DNA of 5,044 nucleotides, taken from NCBI GenBank assembly GCA_021774995.1, contig JAJFIM010000257.1:1-5044 (forward strand). Direction: 5' to 3'. The notes beneath the pieces were generated by a model that saw only the letters and a program-made list of their open reading frames with translations, made no database searches and was not told where the DNA came from. A program made the position numbers and the translations under genes. The number at the start of each line of letters is the position of its first letter. Position 1 is the first letter of the stretch. This DNA comes from Alphaproteobacteria bacterium. Its GTDB lineage: Bacteria; Pseudomonadota; Alphaproteobacteria; SMXP01. Positions 1-4,723 of the stretch are shown here, piece by piece.

Positions 1-92
1 ATCACCTCGCCCGCCTTGGGGCCTTCCAATTGAACCGTTTCGATTTCCAAAGGTCTGCCAGCTTCAAAAGCCACGGCCGCGCGGACGTCCAT
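1..92 (-). CDS. adhC: S-(hydroxymethyl)glutathione dehydrogenase / class III alcohol dehydrogenase, N-terminal fragment
   Basis: The first 30 codons of a gene that continues past the left edge. The translation starts MDVRAAVAFEAG and continues PLEIETVQLEGPKAGEV. From family knowledge, this is the typical N-terminus of bacterial class III alcohol dehydrogenase (also called frmA or adhC), a zinc-dependent medium-chain dehydrogenase. It oxidises S-(hydroxymethyl)glutathione, the spontaneous formaldehyde-glutathione adduct, to S-formylglutathione with NAD in the cytoplasm. The ATG at 92-90 is preceded by a good ribosome binding site (AAGGAAA on the minus strand, about 100-106). The zinc ligands and the Rossmann domain lie outside the window, so the assignment rests on the N-terminus alone. 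The gene is divergent from the exported protein at 329-1057. Another zinc-type alcohol dehydrogenase is possible but less likely. Confidence 0.85.
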   Translation of the reverse strand, partial: MDVRAAVAFEAGRPLEIETVQLEGPKAGEV

Positions 93-137
93 TTTTAAAT
101 TTCCTTTTTCAGATCTCATTCATGCAGTGAGGCACGT

Positions 138-167
138 GTCATAGCAGGCCAAGCGCACATTTCCCAA
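138..167 (-). promoter_or_regulatory. Candidate promoter for adhC
   Basis: Read on the minus strand, TTGGGA (167-162) is followed after 18 bases by TATGAC (143-138), each matching the sigma-70 hexamers at four of six positions. It would start transcription roughly 40 bases ahead of the adhC ATG. This is pattern matching only; the CACGTG core at 133-138 lies at its downstream edge. Confidence 0.25.
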
Positions 168-186
168 ATGAATCCATGGGCGCGAG

Positions 187-208
187 GTCACTTGTTGAGT
201 GCAGTGAC
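187..208. repeat. Inverted repeat GTCACT-N10-AGTGAC, possible operator
   Basis: A perfect 6-base inverted repeat, GTCACT at 187-192 and AGTGAC at 203-208, separated by 10 bases. The arms begin 16 bases apart, so it could bind a dimeric regulator. Further GTCAC copies sit at 215-219 and 279-283, all between the divergent adhC and exported-protein genes. Apart from these repeats and the weak promoter candidate I see no gene or RNA in the 236-base region 93-328. The operator role is inference. Confidence 0.3.
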
Positions 209-328
209 AAGAACGTCACCCGGCGTCAAGGAATTAGGCAGTCTCAGGCGAGCGCGCCCCGCAATAGTTTAGTTTGCTGTCACTGGCGGCGGCACGGCCA
301 ACGGTTCGCCAAAACAGGAGAAAACTTC

Positions 329-1057
329 ATGACTCAAGACATTAAAAACGAGTGGCGATGTGTCGTCATTCCAGCTCGATTCGCGTTTGGCTTGTGGCTT
401 GCGGTGACACTTGCTGCACCGACGGAAGCACAAGCTCAAGACCGCTGGGACTATGCCAATCCACGACCCGGCGAAAGCGTCGAGACCTTTTATCTTGAAG
501 TGAGTGATTTCATTGCCGTAACCCATGGCGGTGAATTATTTATGGAACTCGTGCCTGAGGGCATCACGCTTTTCACAGAGCCCGCCATCAAAAAAAGCCT
601 CGCCCTGTTGATGAAGGTTCGCGATGCTGAGCACACTGTCATCGGCTTTGGCGTTGAACTGGAGACAATGGACGGCGGAACCACTGAAGAAGGTTTAACT
701 ATTGTAAATACAGATTGGATTGTCGTTATCCCGGGCCGCGGCACCTTGTATCTCTTTCACCAGGAGGACAACCGGGATTTGGTCAACCAAATTATCAAAC
801 CCGTCACTGAAAGTGGCGAGGACTGGACCGGCGCTCTCGATTCGGTGAGCACAATGGGGCCGCGCCCTGACGGCCGCGGCGTCATCAAGGGCGGCACTGG
901 AGAATTTGATTCTTATTCGGGCGCCTGGGTTGAAATCCACCACACCACTGAATACCGCGCCGATCACCATTTAGAGTCGGATGTGCAACTCCGGCTTTTC
1001 CTCGAGCCGCCTTCATGGAATAACGGACGCCGGGATGATGGGGAAACAGAAGAATAG
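329..1057 (+). CDS. Exported protein of unknown function, possible allene-oxide-cyclase/dirigent-like barrel
   Basis: A 242-residue protein that I cannot assign to a named family with certainty. The ATG at 329 is chosen because AGGAG (316-320) lies 8 bases upstream and because a signal peptide follows directly: basic residues to about 17, a hydrophobic stretch around 18-30, and an AQA/QD cleavage site after residue 36. The frame is open back to 176, but that extension has no ribosome binding site and would bury the signal peptide. The mature part looks rich in beta strands. Two stretches resemble the allene oxide cyclase/dirigent barrel: TDWIVVIPGRGTLYL at 128-142, and GRGVIKGGTGEFDSYSG at 182-198, recalling the GGTGxFxxxxG signature. 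The tail from about 227 is charged and probably disordered. There are no cysteines in the mature chain. It ends 12 bases from the convergent osmC stop. Periplasmic or secreted location is likely; the function is unknown and the fold call tentative. Confidence 0.7.
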   Translation: MTQDIKNEWRCVVIPARFAFGLWLAVTLAAPTEAQAQDRWDYANPRPGESVETFYLEVSDFIAVTHGGELFMELVPEGITLFTEPAIKKSLALLMKVRDAEHTVIGFGVELETMDGGTTEEGLTIVNTDWIVVIPGRGTLYLFHQEDNRDLVNQIIKPVTESGEDWTGALDSVSTMGPRPDGRGVIKGGTGEFDSYSGAWVEIHHTTEYRADHHLESDVQLRLFLEPPSWNNGRRDDGETEE

Positions 1058-1069
1058 TTCCGCGAAGGT

Positions 1070-1540
1070 CTATGCAACTACAATAGTGGGCGCGCACCTC
1101 ACCGGGAAATTCACTGAATTGGCGATGAAGCACTTTGCGTGAGCGGGTTCATGAAGCGACAGCGCCTCAGCCTCGTCGCCGCCTGGCGATATGACGGCTT
1201 TGGGGCGCAGCACTGCGTTTGTGAACCGCCCGCCGCCGGGCGCGCTTGGATCCATTTCGCCTGTCGGCGCGTCTTCATAAGCCGTGACATGAACGCCCGC
1301 TTCCGCGCACAAATGCAGATACCACAGCATGTGGCAGGCGCTAAGCGCCGCCAACAACATTTCCTCCGGATTGGCGCGGGCCGCGTCGCCGCGAAAAGCG
1401 GGCTCAGACGAGCCTTTGATCTCCGGTTTGCCCGGCGCTTCAATCACGTAATCTCTGGAATAAGCGCCGTAAGATGTGGTCGGCCCTTGGTCCGCCCCGG
1501 TCCAGCGCAACGCCAGGCAATAGCTGTGAAGTTTTGCCAT
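1070..1540 (-). CDS. OsmC/Ohr-family protein (thiol peroxidase-like)
   Basis: A 156-residue cytoplasmic protein of usual OsmC-family length. Known members reduce organic hydroperoxides with a pair of cysteines. Both are here in their family contexts: C69 in LLAALSACHMLW and C137 in HEPAHAKCFIANSV, with the family's NPEEMLLAAL segment at 57-66. The chain ends in a short PTIVVA strand. It best resembles the OsmC-like subgroup annotated as OsmC family peroxiredoxin rather than classical Ohr; the substrate is not determined. The ATG at 1540 is preferred over an ATG 10 codons upstream because that extension lies inside the end of folA. The first base of this ATG is the last base of the folA stop (TGATG), the usual sign of translational reinitiation, so it is probably the last gene of the folA transcript. 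No terminator is visible after it; it runs straight into the convergent gene. Confidence 0.9.
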   Translation of the reverse strand: MAKLHSYCLALRWTGADQGPTTSYGAYSRDYVIEAPGKPEIKGSSEPAFRGDAARANPEEMLLAALSACHMLWYLHLCAEAGVHVTAYEDAPTGEMDPSAPGGGRFTNAVLRPKAVISPGGDEAEALSLHEPAHAKCFIANSVNFPVRCAPTIVVA

Positions 1541-2031
1541 CACGTCCGCTCCAGAATGACAAAACTGCAATCGTGACTGGCTTGATCTTCGCGGGGCAAA
1601 AAATCACGGCTGACCTCGGCCCATGCATCACGGTCAAAGGCTGGGAAGCGCGTATCGCCCTCCACCTCCCCATGAATTTCCGTCAGATAAATCCGCTCTG
1701 CTTGTGGCAGCGCCAAGGCGTAAATTTCCGCGCCGCCGATCACCATTGCCTCTTCTGCGCCACTGAGATTTGCCAGCGCCAATGCGGCGGCAAGATCGGG
1801 CGCGGCCTCACAGCCGTCCGCCGTGAAGTTTCCACTGCGCGTCACCACAAAATTGGCGCGGCCCGGCAAAGCTTTACCTAGCGAATCAAAGGTCTTGCGC
1901 CCCATGATGATGGGCTTGCCCATGGTGGTCTGTTTGAAATATTTCATATCGGCGGAAATGCGCCACGGGATGGCGCCCCGCCTGCCGATCACGCGATTGT
2001 CCGCCATGGCCACTATGAGGGAAATGCGCAT
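1540..2031 (-). CDS. folA: Dihydrofolate reductase
   Basis: A 163-residue type I DHFR, full length for bacterial chromosomal enzymes. It reduces 7,8-dihydrofolate to tetrahydrofolate with NADPH in the cytoplasm, regenerating the cofactor that thymidylate synthase oxidises. The N-terminal strand SLIVAMADNRVIG (4-16) leads to PW at 22-23 and to the catalytic acid D28 in SADMKYFK. GRKTFDSLG (44-52) supplies part of the NADPH site, LPGR is at 55-58, and the glycine pair of IGGAEIY is at 98-104. A conserved YLTEI strand follows. GGAG, 8 bases ahead of the ATG, serves as the ribosome binding site. It lies 107 bases downstream of the GNAT gene, with thyA just beyond, so the pair completes the thymidylate cycle. 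Its stop overlaps the osmC start by one base. No key residue is missing. Confidence 0.97.
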   Translation of the reverse strand: MRISLIVAMADNRVIGRRGAIPWRISADMKYFKQTTMGKPIIMGRKTFDSLGKALPGRANFVVTRSGNFTADGCEAAPDLAAALALANLSGAEEAMVIGGAEIYALALPQAERIYLTEIHGEVEGDTRFPAFDRDAWAEVSRDFLPREDQASHDCSFVILERT

Positions 2032-2073
2032 TGCCCATGCTCCGCCGCTTTTTTTCGACTCTGCCCGGCGCGA

Positions 2074-2102
2074 ATCTTGGCACGGTTATTATGCTGGGTC
2101 AA
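2074..2102 (-). promoter_or_regulatory. Candidate promoter for folA-osmC
   Basis: On the minus strand TTGACC (2102-2097) is followed after 17 bases by CAAGAT (2079-2074), about 43 bases ahead of the folA start. The -35 is near consensus and the -10 weak. The 107-base gap is much larger than the other joints in the cluster, so an internal promoter is plausible. No hairpin terminator for thyA-GNAT is obvious in the gap, so read-through is also possible. Confidence 0.3.
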
Positions 2103-2138
2103 AATACAACGCCCTGATCCGGCTAAAGCGTTTATAGT

Positions 2139-2654
2139 TTAGTCGAACATTGAAAAGGCTGTTGCATAGAAAACCCGCCCCGAGACTTGTGCAAGCGCCT
2201 TTTCTTTCAATTCAAGAGCCATAAAGCACTCGGATGGTATTTCATGGCTATAATGCAAACCGAAATTACGAGCCGCTTTAAACCCCGCTTGTGCATAATA
2301 GCTTGGGTCTCCCAGCACCGCCACCGCCTCAAGGCCTAAATGCCGGCACCGGGCAAGACCCTGCGCCATAAGGGCCAACCCAATCCCCTTGCGTTGCTTG
2401 CCTGGAACAACCCCGAGGGGCCCCAGACCCGCAACTTTTCGGCTTAGAGGATTGTGCTCAATCGTCACGGGACTGAATGCAATGTGACCAACAACGCAGT
2501 CATGGTCTTCCGCGAGCAACGAAACCGTTAAATCGCCATCCGCTCGCAGCGCATCAACGAGATCGGCTTCGAGCTTCTGTTCAAAGGCGGCGTTATGAAT
2601 GCGCTTGATCGCTGCGTGATCGGCGGGGGCCTCTTCTCGAATTGAGATCGTCAT
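2139..2654 (-). CDS. GNAT-family N-acetyltransferase (YhbS-like)
   Basis: A 171-residue protein spanning a whole GNAT domain. GNAT enzymes move an acetyl group from acetyl-CoA to an amine; the substrate here cannot be read from sequence. Visible parts: an N-terminal strand IREEAPADHAAI (5-16), a long acidic helix around 24-40, VVGHIAFSPV (54-63), then motif A GLGPLGVVPGKQRKGIG (76-92), whose Q87-R-K-G-I-G is the pyrophosphate-binding loop. AVAVLGDPSYYAQAGF (110-125) follows, which with the FMALEL strand near 144 is typical of the YhbS/COG3153 subgroup. The ATG lies 3 bases after the thyA stop with only a weak Shine-Dalgarno, so it is probably translationally coupled to thyA. Sitting between thyA and folA does not by itself show a folate role. 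Confidence 0.92.
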   Translation of the reverse strand: MTISIREEAPADHAAIKRIHNAAFEQKLEADLVDALRADGDLTVSLLAEDHDCVVGHIAFSPVTIEHNPLSRKVAGLGPLGVVPGKQRKGIGLALMAQGLARCRHLGLEAVAVLGDPSYYAQAGFKAARNFGLHYSHEIPSECFMALELKEKALAQVSGRVFYATAFSMFD

Positions 2655-2657
2655 GGC

Positions 2658-3452
2658 CTACACAGCCACTTGCGCTTTGATATGCGGGTGGGCTTGATAG
2701 CCTTGCAAGTCGAAATCCTCGTAGCGGAAAGCGAAAAGATCCGTGACATCGGGGTTGAGGCGCATGGCGGGCGGGGGCAGCGGGTCGCGCAAGAGTTGTT
2801 CGTCGGCCTGTTCCAGATGATTGAGATAAAGATGCGCGTCGCCAAACGCATGAATGAATTCGCCGGGCGCCAATCCCGTCACCTGCGCCACCATCAAGGT
2901 GAGGAGGGCGTAGGACGCGATATTGAAAGGCACGCCTAAAAAGATATCGGCGCTGCGCTGGTAAAGCTGGCAGGAAAGCTTGCCGTCAGCCACATAGAAC
3001 TGAAACAGGCAATGACAGGGCGGCAGCGCCATGTGCTCCACTTCCCCCACGTTCCAGGCGCTGACAATGAGGCGCCGCGATGCCGGGTTGGTTTTTATGG
3101 CTTGCACAAGATTGGCGATCTGGTCGATGGGCGCCCCGGAAGGATTTGGCCAGGAGCGCCATTGATGTCCATAGACGGGTCCCAGCTCGCCGTTTTCATC
3201 CGCCCATTCGTCCCAGATCCGCACGCCGTTATCGTTGAGATATTTGATATTGGTGTCGCCCGCCAAAAACCACAGCAATTCATGAATGATGGAGCGTAAG
3301 TGCAGCTTCTTGGTGGTCACCATAGGAAAGCCGCGGGCCAGATCAAAACGCATCTGGGCCCCGAACACCGACAGTGTGCCCGTGCCGGTGCGGTCTTCGC
3401 GGGCCGCGCCGTTTTTGCGCACATGTGCTAATAGATCGAGATATTCACGCAT
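2658..3452 (-). CDS. thyA: Thymidylate synthase
   Basis: Converts dUMP and 5,10-methylene-tetrahydrofolate to dTMP and dihydrofolate as a cytoplasmic homodimer. From the ATG at 3452 it is 264 residues, the same length as E. coli ThyA as I recall it, and numbering agrees without gaps. R21 is in EDRTGTGTLS, TTKKLHLRSIIHELLWFL spans 46-63, and WDEWADENGELGPVYGHQWR spans 80-99. The nucleophile C146 is in ALPPCHCLFQF; phosphate-binding R166, S167 and D169 are in YQRSADIFLG; N177 is in PFNIASYALL. The C-terminus KAQVAV matches the family's mobile end. A GTG at 3467 would add five residues (MNEWA). Neither start has a clear Shine-Dalgarno; ATG is preferred because it reproduces the family N-terminus. 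It is the first gene of the minus-strand cluster and divergent from the GST. Confidence 0.97.
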   Translation of the reverse strand: MREYLDLLAHVRKNGAAREDRTGTGTLSVFGAQMRFDLARGFPMVTTKKLHLRSIIHELLWFLAGDTNIKYLNDNGVRIWDEWADENGELGPVYGHQWRSWPNPSGAPIDQIANLVQAIKTNPASRRLIVSAWNVGEVEHMALPPCHCLFQFYVADGKLSCQLYQRSADIFLGVPFNIASYALLTLMVAQVTGLAPGEFIHAFGDAHLYLNHLEQADEQLLRDPLPPPAMRLNPDVTDLFAFRYEDFDLQGYQAHPHIKAQVAV

Positions 3453-3491
3453 GGCCCATTCATTCACGATTCTTTGATGAGACGCTAGATG

Positions 3492-3521
3492 ATTCTACTC
3501 TAAACGGGGCCTACATGAAGA
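3492..3521 (-). promoter_or_regulatory. Candidate thyA promoter
   Basis: In the thyA-GST divergent region, the minus strand carries TAGAAT (3497-3492), five of six to the -10 consensus. It is preceded at 18 bases by a poor -35, TCTTCA (3521-3516). Transcription would begin about 20 bases before the GTG at 3467. The -10 is good, the -35 weak. No equally good plus-strand promoter for the GST was found; TTGATG (3474-3479) with TACTCT is a weak possibility. Confidence 0.27.
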
Positions 3522-3553
3522 CCTTGTGCACATAACCGCTGAAGGATTTGCCG

Positions 3554-4240
3554 ATGATCGACCTTTATACCTCCCCTACCCCCAATGGATGGAAGGCGTC
3601 CATCGCGCTGGAAGAGATGGGACTGCCCTACACAGTGCACAAAATCAGGCTCGGCGAGGGGGACCAGAAAAAACCGGATTTTTTGAAGCTCAATCCCAAT
3701 GGGCGCATCCCGGCGATTGTCGACCGGGACGCAGAAGATTTTGCCGTTTTTGAATCCGGCGCTATTCTTGTCTATCTGGCGGAAAAAACCGGTCTGTTAA
3801 GGCCCGCCGACGCCAAAGGGCGCAGCCGGGTCATGCAATGGCTGATGTTCCAGATGGGCGGCATTGGCCCGATGATGGGCCAGGCAAATGTTTTTTTTCG
3901 TTATTTCCCGGAAAAAATTCAGCCCGCCATCGACCGCTATCAAAATGAAAGCCGCCGCCTGTTTGAGGTTTTAGACGGTCATCTGGCCACAAGCGATTTC
4001 CTCGCCGGGGACTATTCTATCGCCGATATCGCCAATTTCTCCTGGGTGCGGATTTATGAGTGGTCCGGCGTGGAGGTGACAGGCCTGGACAACCTGAAGC
4101 GCTGGATGGACGCCATCGAGGCCCGGCCCGCCACATTGAGAGGGCTGGCAGTGCCCGATCCCGACGCCCTCACCCGCCTGGAGGATAACGCAAAAACGCA
4201 AAAAGCCGTGGAAACCGCCCAAAAAATGCTCCAAACCTGA
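3554..4240 (+). CDS. yfcG: Nu-class glutathione S-transferase, YfcG-like disulfide-bond oxidoreductase
   Basis: A 228-residue cytoplasmic GST. It opens MIDLYTSPTPNGWKASIALE, closely matching E. coli YfcG, including T9 and N11 of the TPNG motif, which in that family replaces a catalytic Tyr/Ser/Cys. From family knowledge, Nu-class enzymes bind glutathione or its disulfide and act mainly as disulfide-bond reductases rather than conjugating enzymes. The thioredoxin-like domain spans about 1-80, with the cis-proline in RIPAI (P53) and the glutathione-binding E67-S68 of FESGAILVYLAEKTG. The helical domain begins around 88, with QMGGIGPMMGQ (100-110) and the folding motif YSIADIANFSWV (154-165). 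About 20 residues of charged, Ala/Lys/Gln-rich tail go beyond the usual end. The ATG at 3554 is preferred over TTG 3548 because GAAGGA (3541-3546) lies 7 bases before it. A hairpin terminator follows immediately. Confidence 0.93.
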   Translation: MIDLYTSPTPNGWKASIALEEMGLPYTVHKIRLGEGDQKKPDFLKLNPNGRIPAIVDRDAEDFAVFESGAILVYLAEKTGLLRPADAKGRSRVMQWLMFQMGGIGPMMGQANVFFRYFPEKIQPAIDRYQNESRRLFEVLDGHLATSDFLAGDYSIADIANFSWVRIYEWSGVEVTGLDNLKRWMDAIEARPATLRGLAVPDPDALTRLEDNAKTQKAVETAQKMLQT

Positions 4241-4261
4241 AAAAACCCGAAGGGTTTTCAG
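4237..4261 (+). terminator. Rho-independent terminator of the GST gene
   Basis: AAAACCC (4242-4248) and GGGTTTT (4252-4258) form a perfect 7-bp stem with a GAA loop. CTG (4237-4239) and CAG (4259-4261) extend it past a two-A bulge. The second arm and the bases after it, TCTTTTATTT, give a U-rich tail. The stem overlaps the GST stop codon and separates that gene from ssrA about 40 bases on. It is GC-poor and therefore perhaps modest in strength. Confidence 0.65.
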
Positions 4262-4285
4262 TCTTTTATTTACGCCTGAAGATCA

Positions 4286-4292
4286 CTATATT
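4286..4292 (+). promoter_or_regulatory. Candidate -10 element of ssrA
   Basis: CTATATT holds a strong -10 match (TATATT, five of six) about 7 bases ahead of the predicted 5' end of the tmRNA precursor. No good -35 is visible at 16-18 bases upstream, where the GST terminator tail lies. The assignment rests on position and the -10 only. Confidence 0.4.
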
Positions 4293-4380
4293 GAACCAGT
4301 GCCGGTCGCACCGGCTATGGCGATAAACGGACACGTAATAAGCGGATCGGACCCGGGGGCGGTACCCGGCGCCTCCACCA

Positions 4381-4430
4381 TAAGCCCGCATGCTCCTTGC
4401 TCAAAACGGGAGAATCAGGCGGTTTTTTGT
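4381..4430 (+). other. Intervening segment of the permuted tmRNA precursor
   Basis: Fifty bases between the encoded CCA (ending 4380) and the first G of the coding piece (4431). In permuted tmRNAs this loop joins the two acceptor strands and is removed by tRNA-type processing, presumably RNase P at the 5' side of GGGGGCG and 3'-end nucleases after CCA. It holds a CCCG (4385-4388) / CGGG (4407-4410) pairing and a six-T run at 4423-4428. Confidence 0.8.
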
Positions 4431-4515
4431 GGGGGCGAAATAGGATCGACGGACGTGTAAAGGTGATCTTTTTGCTCGGCGTGGTACCACCGTTATCGGG
4501 GCCGCAAATATAGTT

Positions 4516-4557
4516 GCAAATGACAACTATGAAGGAGAGGTCGCTCTCGCTGCGTAA
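4516..4557 (+). other. tmRNA tag-peptide reading frame
   Basis: The resume codon GCA (4516-4518) follows TAGTT (4511-4515), matching the TAGTC-GCA arrangement of E. coli ssrA. The frame reads ANDNYEGEVALAA and stops at TAA (4555-4557). With the alanine carried by the tmRNA itself the tag is AANDNYEGEVALAA, 14 residues. The N-terminal AANDN and hydrophobic LAA end match alphaproteobacterial tags, for example Caulobacter AANDNFAEEFAVAA as I recall it; the ends are expected to be read by SspB/ClpX and ClpXP. Confidence 0.93.
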
Positions 4558-4610
4558 TGCGGCGCGAGTAATCTCGCTCTAGAACTCCTGGCCGTTTCCT
4601 GCGGTCAGGC

Positions 4611-4646
4611 GGGGTTCGGCGGGCCCCTGGCAACAGAATGCCCGCC
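4611..4646 (+). other. H-type pseudoknot at the 3' end of the tmRNA coding piece
   Basis: GGGG (4611-4614) can pair with CCCC (4624-4627). In the loop between them GGCGGG (4618-4623) is complementary to CCCGCC (4641-4646), giving two interleaved stems. The stretch with TTCGGCGGGCCCCTGGCAACAGA resembles the conserved pseudoknot of alphaproteobacterial coding pieces. It likely marks the end of the mature RNA. Confidence 0.6.
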
Positions 4647-4660
4647 ACTTGAATTCAAGT
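4647..4660. repeat. Perfect 14-base palindrome after ssrA
   Basis: ACTTGAATTCAAGT is fully self-complementary without a spacer and directly abuts the tmRNA pseudoknot. It could be a protein-binding site in front of the hydrolase gene or part of the trailer of the tmRNA precursor. It lacks a loop and a following T-run, so it is not a standard intrinsic terminator. No other ssrA terminator is visible before 4724. Confidence 0.4.
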
Positions 4661-4723
4661 CAGACCATTTCCTCTTGCCGCGCAACTTCCCTTTTGGCAA
4701 ATCCCGTGGCACACTCCCCTCCC

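Larger units (their letters stand above)
4299..4646 (+). ncRNA. ssrA: Two-piece (circularly permuted) tmRNA gene
   Basis: Transfer-messenger RNA, which with SmpB frees ribosomes stalled on broken messages and adds a degradation tag. The halves are in permuted order. The acceptor piece comes first (about 4299-4380): hairpin GCCGGT-CGC-ACCGGC (4301-4315), GGCGATAAACGG, a T-arm-like stem CCGGG/CCCGG (4353-4357, 4365-4369), acceptor strand CGCCTCC (4370-4376), A, and encoded CCA (4378-4380). After a 50-base spacer the coding piece starts at 4431 with GGGGGCGAAATAGGATCGAC. Its GGGGGCG (4431-4437) pairs fully with CGCCTCC, and the third pair is G-U, the alanine-tRNA identity mark. The tag frame is at 4516-4557. 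The 3' part has a hairpin (CCTGGCCG 4587-4594, CGGTCAGG 4602-4609) and a pseudoknot. Maturation must remove the spacer, leaving two RNAs joined by base pairing. The outer ends are estimates to about 10 bases. Confidence 0.95.

Noticed and set aside
176..328. In-frame N-terminal extension of the exported protein from an ATG at 176
   Set aside because: The 51 extra residues have no ribosome binding site, are cysteine- and arginine-rich with no domain character, and would place the signal peptide inside the chain. The ATG at 329 has AGGAG at the right distance.
993..1012. CGGCT/AGCCG hairpin near the end of the exported-protein gene as a terminator for the minus-strand cluster
   Set aside because: Only five pairs with an 8-base loop, inside coding sequence, and no T-run on the minus strand.
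1139..1881. Two long plus-strand open frames (1139-1576 and 1474-1881) opposite osmC and folA
   Set aside because: They lie antisense to two clearly conserved genes, their translations resemble no protein family, and they lack ribosome binding sites. They are by-products of GC-rich codon usage.
2670..3299. Plus-strand open frames opposite thyA (2670-2939, 3012-3299)
   Set aside because: Antisense to a complete thyA with all catalytic residues; no domain signal in the translations.
4423..4428. Six-T run inside ssrA as a transcription terminator
   Set aside because: It lies in the intervening segment of the tmRNA precursor; termination here would prevent the coding piece from being made. No strong GC stem immediately precedes it.
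4481..4490. GTGGTACCAC palindrome as a regulatory site
   Set aside because: It lies inside the first pseudoknot region of the tmRNA coding piece, where RNA structure explains the self-complementarity.
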